64,000 bases of DNA from Streptomyces griseofuscus (GTDB lineage Bacteria > Actinomycetota > Actinomycetes > Streptomycetales > Streptomycetaceae): contig NZ_CP051006.1 in the NCBI RefSeq assembly GCF_014673495.1, positions 7,811,001 through 7,875,000 on the forward strand. Direction: 5' to 3'. The number at the start of each line of letters is the position of its first letter. The first letter of the stretch is position 1. Under the pieces are notes generated by a model. The model had not been told where the DNA came from. It did not search any database and was given only the letters and a program-made list of their open reading frames with translations. Positions 57,773 to 64,000 of the stretch are shown here, one piece after another. The translations under genes were made by a program, and so were the position numbers.

Positions 57773-59641
57773 GTGAGACCCACCCCCCACAAGGCCGCAG
57801 GCGTTGCCGCGCTCACCGCCGCCGCGCTGGCCGCCTTCTTCCTCCCCGCCGTACCCGCCGCCGCGCACACCGCACCCGCACCCGTGCGCGCGGCCGCCGA
57901 CTGCACACCCGCCCAGGTGGTCACCGACGGCGGCTTCGAGAACGGGAGTCCGGCGTGGACCCCGTCCACGTCGACCGTGATCACCAGCCGCACCGGGCAG
58001 AGCCCGCACGGCGGCAGCTCGTACGCCTGGCTGGACGGCACCGGGAAGAGCCGTACCGACAGCCTCACCCAGAGCGTCACCCTCCCCAGCGGGTGCGCCA
58101 CCGCCACCCTCAGCTTCTATCTGCACATCGACACCGCCGAGACGACGTCGAGCACCGCCTACGACAAGCTGACCGCCAAGATCGGCGGCACCACGCTGGG
58201 CAGCTGGTCCAACCTCGACAAGAACACCGGCTATGTGCAGAAGTCGTTCGACGTGTCGTCCTTCGCCGGGCAGACGGTGAACCTCTCCTTCACCGGCACC
58301 GAGGACTCCAGCCTCCAGACCAGCTTCGTCCTGGACGACATCGCCCTCGACACCTCCGGCGGCACCACGCCCCCGGCCACCGACACCACCCGCACCCCCG
58401 CGGCGCCCGGCTACACGGTGAACCTCAGCAGCGACAGCAGCGGCACCGCCTGGACCGGGCACGAGAGCGTGACCTTCACCAACGCCTCCGCCACCGCGCT
58501 GAACGAGGTCTATCTGCGGCTGTGGGACAACTACCACGGCACCTGCTCCGCGATGCCCATCAAGGTCACCAACGTCACCGGCGGCACCGCGGGCGACCTC
58601 TCCGTGGCCTGCACCGCGCTGAAGATCACGCTGCCCGCCCCGCTCACCCAGGGACAGAGCGCCTCCATCGGCTTCGACCTCGGCATCACCGTGCCGAGCG
58701 GCGCCGACCGCTTCGGGCACGACGGCGCGTACAGCAACATCGGCAACGCCCTGCCCGTCCTCGCGATCCGGGACGGCGCGGGCTGGCACCTCGACCCGTA
58801 CACGAACAACGGCGAGGCCTTCTACTCCCTGGCCGCCGACTTCAAGGTCACCCTCGACCACCCGACGAGCCTGCTGGTCCCCGCCACCGGCACCTCCACC
58901 GACACCCCCGGCACGAGCGGTCGTACGATTACCACGGCCACCGCCTCCCAGGTCCGTGACTTCGCCTGGGCCGCCGGGCCCTTCAGCAAGATCTCCGGCA
59001 CCTCGCCGGCCGGCGTCGCCGTGAACGTCTACTCGGTGTCCGGCATCAGCTCCTCCAGCGCCCAGTCGATGCTCAGCACCGCCAAGTCCGCAGTCGACGC
59101 CCACGCGGGCCGCTTCGGCGCCTACCCGTACGGCGAGCTGGACGCGGTGCTCGACAACAACTACTGGTTCGGCGGAATGGAGTACCCCGGCTTCGTCCTC
59201 GACCTGGTCAGCAGCACCGCGCTCACCCATGAGATCGCCCACCAGTGGTGGTACGGCATCGTCGGCGACGACGAGTACAACAGCCCCTGGCTGGACGAGG
59301 CGTTCGCGGACTACTCGACCGACCTCGCCCAGGGCATCACCGGCGCCAACTGCTGGAACAGCGTCTCCTGGGCCTCCAGCGCGGAGAAGATCACCAACTC
59401 GATGGCGTACTGGGACGCCCACTCCTCCCGCTACTCCACCGTGGTCTACGGCTACGGCAAGTGCGCCCTGCACGACCTCCGGCGTCTCATCGGCGACACC
59501 GCCATGACCAAGCTGCTGAAGGACTATGCGACCGCGCACTGGTACGGCGTCTCCACCACGGCCGAGTTCAAGGCCGCGGCCCAGGCCGCCACCAGCACGG
59601 ACCTGACCTCCTTCTGGACCCAGCACCGCATCGACGGCTGA
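57773..59641 (+). CDS. secreted M1-family metallopeptidase
   Basis: The 622-residue protein has a signal peptide (AAGVAALTAAALAAFFLPAVPAAAHT) and an N-terminal carbohydrate-binding-like beta domain (residues 45-200, DGGFENGSPAWTP to SFVLDDIALDTS). A linker (TTPPATDTTRTP) leads to the M1 aminopeptidase body. The zinc site is His486-Glu-x2-His490 with Glu509 (THEIAHQWWYG, WLDEAFADY). The exopeptidase motif reads GGMEYPG in place of GAMEN. The C-terminal helical domain is short. It would cleave peptides outside the cell. GTG start with AAGGAG; strong hairpin after the stop. Confidence 0.93.
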   Translation: MRPTPHKAAGVAALTAAALAAFFLPAVPAAAHTAPAPVRAAADCTPAQVVTDGGFENGSPAWTPSTSTVITSRTGQSPHGGSSYAWLDGTGKSRTDSLTQSVTLPSGCATATLSFYLHIDTAETTSSTAYDKLTAKIGGTTLGSWSNLDKNTGYVQKSFDVSSFAGQTVNLSFTGTEDSSLQTSFVLDDIALDTSGGTTPPATDTTRTPAAPGYTVNLSSDSSGTAWTGHESVTFTNASATALNEVYLRLWDNYHGTCSAMPIKVTNVTGGTAGDLSVACTALKITLPAPLTQGQSASIGFDLGITVPSGADRFGHDGAYSNIGNALPVLAIRDGAGWHLDPYTNNGEAFYSLAADFKVTLDHPTSLLVPATGTSTDTPGTSGRTITTATASQVRDFAWAAGPFSKISGTSPAGVAVNVYSVSGISSSSAQSMLSTAKSAVDAHAGRFGAYPYGELDAVLDNNYWFGGMEYPGFVLDLVSSTALTHEIAHQWWYGIVGDDEYNSPWLDEAFADYSTDLAQGITGANCWNSVSWASSAEKITNSMAYWDAHSSRYSTVVYGYGKCALHDLRRLIGDTAMTKLLKDYATAHWYGVSTTAEFKAAAQAATSTDLTSFWTQHRIDG

Positions 59642-59650
59642 CAGGCCCCC

Positions 59651-59692
59651 GGCCGGTCGTGGGAACCCCGCAAGGGGCGCCCATGACCGGCC
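59651..59692 (+). terminator. terminator after the M1 peptidase gene
   Basis: GGCCGGTCGTGGG (59651-59663) pairs with CCCATGACCGGCC (59680-59692), with one G-U, enclosing a smaller hairpin CCCC-GCAA-GGGG. Confidence 0.75.
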
Positions 59693-59779
59693 TTCGGGCC
59701 ACCCGGATGGACCAAACCGGTGAGTAGCCGCCTTCGTTGGGCGGAACCCGGAGTGCGGTGCGGCCCGATGCCGGGTCAG

Positions 59780-60631
59780 ATGGAAGCCGTGCGAAGCTCG
59801 ATAGTCCTTTCCCGCGGCCGCTCACGCCTGACCGTCACCGGCGTGCTGACCGGCCTCCTCCTGACCCTGTCCGTCCCGGCCGCCCTCCCCGAGAGCGGCG
59901 CCGTGACCCCCGAGCGGGGCAGCGCCTACATGGGCATGGGCGTCCTCGCCCACGACGGCATCGCCCGCGGCGCCACCGCCGACTCGCTCCCCGACTCCCG
60001 CACCGGCCAGACCGAAGGCGTGGACGTCTCCAGCTACCAGCGCGACGTCGCCTGGTCGACCCTGTACGGCAGTGGGGTGCGCTGGGCGTACACCAAGGCC
60101 ACGGAAGGAACGTCGTACAAGAACGCCTACTTCACCCAGCAGTACACCGGTTCCTACGACGTCGGCATCGTGCGCGGCGCCTACCACTTCGCGACCCCGG
60201 ACAGCACCGGCGGCGCCGCCCAGGCGGACTACTTCGTGAACCACGGCGGCGGCTGGTCGGCGGACGGTAAGACGCTCCCCGGCGTGCTCGACATCGAGTG
60301 GAACCCGTACGGCGGCGACTGCTACGGCAAGTCCAAGAGCCAGATGGTCACCTGGATCCGTGACTTCCTCAACCGCTACAAGGCCCGTACCGGCCGCGCC
60401 GCGGTGATCTACACCGCCACCAACTGGTGGACCCAGTGCACCGGGAACTACAGCGGTTTCGGCGCGACCAACCCGCTGTGGATCGCCCGCTACGCCTCGA
60501 CGCCGGGCACACTGCCGGCCGGCTGGGCGTACTACACGATGTGGCAGTACACCTCCACCGGCAAGACGGTCGGCGACCACGACCGCTTCAACGGCGGCAC
60601 GACACAACTGAAGACCTTCGCCTCCGGCTGA
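59780..60631 (+). CDS. secreted GH25 lysozyme (N-acetylmuramidase)
   Basis: ATG 59780 is the most sensible start (GTG 59720 and 59789 are alternatives); 283 residues. A signal peptide (RSRLTVTGVLTGLLLTLSVPAA) and a 40-residue spacer lead to the GH25 barrel. Catalytic acids are in EGVDVSSYQRDV and GVLDIEWNPYGG. Further landmarks are WAYTKATEGTSYKN, GAYHFATPDSTGG, VIYTATNWWTQCTG and MWQYTSTGKTVGDHDRFNG. It hydrolyses peptidoglycan between MurNAc and GlcNAc. It may serve cell-wall turnover or predation on other bacteria. Monocistronic between terminators. Confidence 0.93.
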   Translation: MEAVRSSIVLSRGRSRLTVTGVLTGLLLTLSVPAALPESGAVTPERGSAYMGMGVLAHDGIARGATADSLPDSRTGQTEGVDVSSYQRDVAWSTLYGSGVRWAYTKATEGTSYKNAYFTQQYTGSYDVGIVRGAYHFATPDSTGGAAQADYFVNHGGGWSADGKTLPGVLDIEWNPYGGDCYGKSKSQMVTWIRDFLNRYKARTGRAAVIYTATNWWTQCTGNYSGFGATNPLWIARYASTPGTLPAGWAYYTMWQYTSTGKTVGDHDRFNGGTTQLKTFASG

Positions 60632-60665
60632 CCCGCGGGCACGGAGGCACTCGCGGCGCCCGGCG

Positions 60666-61841
60666 TCACGACGCCCGATCCACCACCGGGATCACCGGTG
60701 GTGTCCAGTCGGCGTGGCGCAGGATCGCGCGCATGGCGACCCTGGCCGGTACGAGTCGCATCGCGGTGTTGCGCAGGCCGATGGCCAGGGGGCCGGACAG
60801 TTGCTGGCCCAGTCGGCCTGCCCGGCGGGCGGCGCGGGCCACCGCCTGGGCGCGGGGCCGGCGTTCGGCGTCGTACCGGGCCAGTGCCCGGGCGAGGGAC
60901 GGTGCCTCGGCGAGTGCGGCGGCCAGTGCCGCGGCGTCCTCCAGTGCCTGGCAGGCGCCCTGGCCGAGGTTCGGGGTCATCGCGTGGGCCGCGTCGCCGA
61001 GCAGGACGACCCGGCCGGAGACGAACGACGGCAGGGGAGTGGCGAGTTCATGGATGTCGTGGTGCAGGACGTCCTCGGCCCTGGTGGCCGCCAGCAGGGT
61101 GCGGACCGGCTCGTGCCAGCCGTCGAAGCGGCGGCGCAGCATGCCGAGCGGATCGGAATGCCGTGTGCCGGGCGGTGAGTTGAGCACCGCGTGCCACTCG
61201 GCGTGGCCGTCCGCCAGGCCGATGTGCCCGAACTCCGCGCCCGCGCCCCAGGTCAGCTCGAAGTCGGTGGACAGGTCCAACGGGCTTCGCGTGATGGCCC
61301 GCAGCACGGTGGAGCCGCTGTAGGAGGGGCCGGGATGGTCCGGGAAGAGCTGGGCGCGCAACCGGCTGTGCACCCCGTCCGCCGCGACCACGAGGTCCGC
61401 CGCCATGACGCCGTCCGGGAGCGGCACGCCCACCTCGGTAGGGCCGGAGCGGTACAGCGAGGGCACGGTCGCGCCGATGTACGGGCAGTCGTCCGGGAGC
61501 CGCTCGCGCAGCAGCCGGTGCAGGACCGAGCGCCGGATGCCGACGATCGGTGTGCCCAGTGCCCGCTCCAGCGCCCTGCCGTCCATGTGCGCCAGCCGGC
61601 GGCCCGAGGGGGTGCGGGTGCCCCCGGTGTACTGCGGGTGCGCCGCCGCCCGTACCGCCGCCGCCGCGCCGAGCGCGTCCAGCGCCCGCAGCCCGTTGGC
61701 GTGCAGCGAGATGCCCGCGCCCGCGTCCGCCGGCGCCGCCGCCCGCTCCACGACCCGTACCCGCCAGCCGATCCGGCGCAGCCCGATGGCCGCCGCCAGC
61801 CCGCCGATGCCGCCCCCGACCACCACCGCCGTGCCGCCCAT
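60666..61841 (-). CDS. FAD-dependent monooxygenase
   Basis: The 391-residue flavoprotein hydroxylase of the UbiH/PHBH type has FAD fingerprints at VVVGGGIGGLAAAIGLRRIGW (residues 6-26), the DG motif LVVAADGVHSRLR and the GD motif GRVVLLGDAAHAMTPNLGQGACQALEDA. The substrate is an aromatic or polyketide-like compound in most relatives. It is divergent from a TetR regulator with two palindromic operators in the 86-base gap, so induction by its substrate is expected. Confidence 0.92.
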   Translation of the reverse strand: MGGTAVVVGGGIGGLAAAIGLRRIGWRVRVVERAAAPADAGAGISLHANGLRALDALGAAAAVRAAAHPQYTGGTRTPSGRRLAHMDGRALERALGTPIVGIRRSVLHRLLRERLPDDCPYIGATVPSLYRSGPTEVGVPLPDGVMAADLVVAADGVHSRLRAQLFPDHPGPSYSGSTVLRAITRSPLDLSTDFELTWGAGAEFGHIGLADGHAEWHAVLNSPPGTRHSDPLGMLRRRFDGWHEPVRTLLAATRAEDVLHHDIHELATPLPSFVSGRVVLLGDAAHAMTPNLGQGACQALEDAAALAAALAEAPSLARALARYDAERRPRAQAVARAARRAGRLGQQLSGPLAIGLRNTAMRLVPARVAMRAILRHADWTPPVIPVVDRAS

Positions 61842-61859
61842 GCCGAGCCCCCTTCGCCT

Positions 61860-61921
61860 TTCTACAGCTGTAGAAGACCGTACAGCGAGGTTCTACAGGT
61901 GTAGAAGGCGGGGTGTAGAAA
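61860..61921. promoter_or_regulatory. paired TetR operators (TTCTACA-N2-TGTAGAA)
   Basis: Site 1 TTCTACAGCTGTAGAA (61860-61875) and site 2 TTCTACAGGTGTAGAA (61891-61906) are 31 bases apart centre to centre, about three helical turns. A further half-site TGTAGAAA at 61914-61921 touches the TetR start region. They lie between the divergent monooxygenase and TetR genes. Confidence 0.8.
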
Positions 61922-61927
61922 GAGGGG

Positions 61928-62485
61928 GTGTCCACTGATCGACGTACTCTCCTCGCCGACACGGCCATCACCGTGCTCGCCGACACCGGCATCCGGGGGC
62001 TGACGCATCGCGCCGTCGACCGTGCGGCGGAGCTGCCCGCCGGCACCACCTCCGCCTACTACCGCACCCGCCAGGCGCTGGTGACCGCGCTGGTACGCCG
62101 TCTGGTGGCCCTCGACCAGGCGGAACTGGAGCAGCTGGGTGAACTGCTGCCGGTGCCCCGGTCTGCCGCCGAACTGGCCGCCGGAATCGGCGAGTTGATC
62201 CAGGCGCGGCTCACCGGGGAGGGCCGTCGCCGTACGCTCGCGCGCTACGCCTGCGCCGTGGAGAGCGTCCATGACCCCGCGCTGCGCGAAATTCTCGTGC
62301 CGCGCGAGAACCGGGCGCGGCGCTCGGTGTGCGACTTCCTCGCGGCTCAGGGCGTGGCGGACGCGGAGGAGCGGACGGTCTGGCTGCTGCTCTGCGTGGA
62401 CGGGCTCGTCTTCGACCGGCTGGTGAACGGCGGCGGAGTCCGGGAGGAGGAGATCACCGGGCTGGTGGCCGCGGCGCTGCGGTGA
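61928..62485 (+). CDS. TetR-family regulator of the divergent monooxygenase
   Basis: The 185-residue repressor starts at a GTG preceded by the G-rich run AGAGGGG. The HTH lies at residues 5-50 (LADTAITVLADTGIRGLTHRAVDRAAELPAGTTSAYYRTRQAL; recognition helix PAGTTSAYY). The C-terminal ligand domain is all helical (RRTLARYACAVESVHDPALREIL). The TTCTACA palindromes just upstream are the evident binding sites, so it should repress itself and the monooxygenase. Ligand unknown, likely the monooxygenase substrate. Confidence 0.92.
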   Translation: MSTDRRTLLADTAITVLADTGIRGLTHRAVDRAAELPAGTTSAYYRTRQALVTALVRRLVALDQAELEQLGELLPVPRSAAELAAGIGELIQARLTGEGRRRTLARYACAVESVHDPALREILVPRENRARRSVCDFLAAQGVADAEERTVWLLLCVDGLVFDRLVNGGGVREEEITGLVAAALR

Positions 62486-62556
62486 ATGTCTCGCCCGGCC
62501 GCCCCGGGCAACACGATGGCGGCGCCGCCTCCACGGAGCGGGCTGATGAGCGACGT

Positions 62557-62578
62557 CCACCTGTTCGATGGAACAGGT
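62557..62578. terminator. hairpin between convergent tetR and permease genes
   Basis: CACCTGTTC and GAACAGGTG form a perfect nine-base stem with loop GATG, positioned between the two stops. A bidirectional terminator is likely. Confidence 0.55.
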
Positions 62579-62608
62579 GATCCCACGTTCGGGTCACGTC
62601 GAGGCCGC

Positions 62609-63790
62609 TCAGGGCGGTACGGCCCGCAGCGCCTTCAGTACCGCCCACACCACCGAGATCAGCGGCACCGCGACGATCGCGCCGATCACCCCGGCCACGA
62701 TGCTGCCCGCGATCACCGACACGGCGACGACCAGCGGATGCAGCTGGACCGCCCAGCTCATCACCACGGGATGCAGCACATGCCCCTCCAGTTGGCCGAT
62801 CACCACGATCAGCGCCAGCACGGCCAGGGCGGTGAGCGGCCCCCGCCCGGCCAGCGCGACCACCGTGGCGACCGCGAGCGCCACCGGCGAGCCCACCAGC
62901 GGCACGAACGCGGCGAAGAACTCCAGCAGGGTCAGCGGCAGCGCGAGCGGCACCCGCAGCAACAGCAGCGCCACGCCCACCAGGACGGCGTTGGTGGCGG
63001 CCACGATGATGATGCCGCGGGTGTACCCGGCGAAGGTCCGCCAGGCGGCTCGTCCCGCCCGGTCCCAGGCCGTACGCGCCCCGGCCGGCAGCAGTTCCGC
63101 GCGCGCCCAGGCCCACAGCCGCTCCCCGGAGTGGATGAAGAACACCGAGGCGAACAGCGCCAGCGCCCCGCCGGTCACCAGCTCCACCACCCGGCCGAGT
63201 CCGCTGACGGCGCTGCTGAGCAGGTTGGAGCGGTGTGCGGTGAGGTAGTGGGTGAACTGGCGTTCCAGCGCGGAGAGTCGGCCGGGGCTGAGCCGGAACG
63301 GCGGCCGTTGGAGCCACTCCTCGATCCGGTGCACACCACCGCGGAACTCGCCCGCGAGCCGGGGCGACTCGCCCGCCACCGCGTTGCCGACCAGCGCGAG
63401 CAGCGTGAGGAGCACCAGCAGGCTGCCGACCAGCGCGACGGCGACGGCCAGCGGCCTGGGCAGGATGCGGTTCAGCAGGTCGGCGAGCGGGCGCAGCACC
63501 GAGGTGATGACCAGCGCCAGGAACAGGGCGACGGCGATCAGCTGGAAGCTGCCGAGGACGATGAACACGCCGTAGACGACGATGCCGACGAGGATGAGCC
63601 GCCAGGCGTAGGCCGCGGCGACCCGCAGCCAGGGCACGGTGCGTTCGGTCACCGGCTCCGACGGCTCGGGGCGCGGGGAGGCCGCGAGCCGCACGGAGTA
63701 GGCGGGCCGCACCGTGTACGCGGGCCGGCTGCCGAGCCCGGCCCGGCGCCCGCCGCTTGGCCCGGCCGCCCGCCGCCGCGCATCGCCCAC
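62609..63790 (-). CDS. AI-2E family transporter (PerM-like permease)
   Basis: GTG 63790 follows GGGAG and gives 393 residues; longer forms upstream lack a binding site. A 50-residue basic N-terminus precedes eight membrane helices in the AI-2E layout: helices 1-3 near 52-120, a soluble amphipathic region (EWLQRPPFRLSPGRLSALERQF), then VVELVTGGALALFASVFFIHSGERLW, FAGYTRGIIIVAATNAVLVGVALLLL, LLEFFAAFVPLVGSPVALAVATVVAL and GQLEGHVLHPVVMSWAVQLHPLVV. The last is the most conserved signature. Family roles include autoinducer or sodium/proton export; the substrate is unknown here. Confidence 0.92.
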   Translation of the reverse strand: MGDARRRAAGPSGGRRAGLGSRPAYTVRPAYSVRLAASPRPEPSEPVTERTVPWLRVAAAYAWRLILVGIVVYGVFIVLGSFQLIAVALFLALVITSVLRPLADLLNRILPRPLAVAVALVGSLLVLLTLLALVGNAVAGESPRLAGEFRGGVHRIEEWLQRPPFRLSPGRLSALERQFTHYLTAHRSNLLSSAVSGLGRVVELVTGGALALFASVFFIHSGERLWAWARAELLPAGARTAWDRAGRAAWRTFAGYTRGIIIVAATNAVLVGVALLLLRVPLALPLTLLEFFAAFVPLVGSPVALAVATVVALAGRGPLTALAVLALIVVIGQLEGHVLHPVVMSWAVQLHPLVVAVSVIAGSIVAGVIGAIVAVPLISVVWAVLKALRAVPP

Positions 63791-64000
63791 CGTCGCTCCC
63801 GTCCCACGCTCCTGGAAGCACCGTAAGCACACCCCCGCCCACCCGGCCCGTCCAGCGCCCGCGCCCGGGTCACACGCCGCCCACGAAGTGACCGCCCGCC
63901 GGGCCCCGGTGTCCGGCGCCCGCCAGGAGATGTGGCGGGGGCCGAGTGATGTGACAGTGGACGTGGGCCACGCGGCCCTGGCGCGAACGGCGGTCACGGG
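63791..64000. other. right edge, no gene called
   Basis: These 210 bases contain short GC-rich inverted stretches (tcccgggcg-like) and no ORF with a credible start. They probably hold the promoter of the permease gene. Confidence 0.4.

Overview
The window is high-GC DNA (strong G/C bias at third codon positions, many GTG/TTG starts, short or overlapping gene junctions) with a gene content typical of Streptomyces: a DUF5133 protein, a GH46 chitosanase, a class F sortase, SpoIIE-type phosphatases, a MASE1 protein, secreted SGNH esterases and a GH25 lysozyme. It reads as chromosomal. I see no CRISPR array and no intact insertion sequence. Genus is inferred from protein style, not from a marker gene.

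Layout. 1-6.9 kb: a PucR-type regulator cut by the left edge, small unknown genes, a palindromic 61-bp element, a PLP aminotransferase with an AsnC regulator, a membrane PP2C phosphatase, and a GNAT acetyltransferase preceded by an 18-codon leader ORF and hairpins. 7.1-10.4 kb: a tightly coupled four-gene operon (EF-hand protein, isocitrate/isopropylmalate-dehydrogenase-like enzyme, cysteine hydrolase, methyltransferase). 10.3-13.4 kb, minus strand: a graspetide-type RiPP locus (precursor plus ATP-grasp ligase) flanked by a fructosamine-kinase-like gene and a Gfo/Idh/MocA oxidoreductase. 13.5-24.4 kb: mixed genes, including a secreted anchored protein with its sortase, a TetR/esterase pair, an unusually long GAPDH, a mannosyltransferase, and a SpoIIE phosphatase next to a MASE1 protein.

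24.7-34.8 kb is a complete selenocysteine module. selA and selB overlap by one base. The tRNA-Sec gene (selC) lies antisense to the end of selB, and selD follows. A formate dehydrogenase operon (beta subunit, NrfD-like membrane subunit, selenocysteine alpha subunit) is read in the other direction. The alpha subunit has an in-frame UGA followed by a SECIS hairpin at the spacing of E. coli fdhF. A 29-bp copy of the tRNA-Sec 3' part lies inverted between nrfD and the alpha gene.

35-47 kb: an anti-sigma-type ATPase, CsbD, a MarR/MFS pair, DedA, an aldo-keto reductase, the chitosanase with its palindromic operator, a decayed DUF4328 gene, phosphoglucomutase, a secreted esterase, DUF5133, and a secreted adenosine-deaminase-like enzyme. 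48.2-56.7 kb is an exopolysaccharide locus with Pel-like logic: a PelA-type deacetylase-like protein, a PelF-type glycosyltransferase, a polytopic membrane protein, sugar-nucleotide enzymes and a spherulin-4/GH135-like hydrolase. 56.7-64 kb holds a maltokinase-cap-like protein, a secreted M1 peptidase, a GH25 lysozyme, a divergent FAD-monooxygenase/TetR pair with paired operators, and an AI-2E-type permease.

The most distinctive systems are the selC/selB/fdh arrangement, the Pel-like locus, the RiPP locus and the EF-hand operon.
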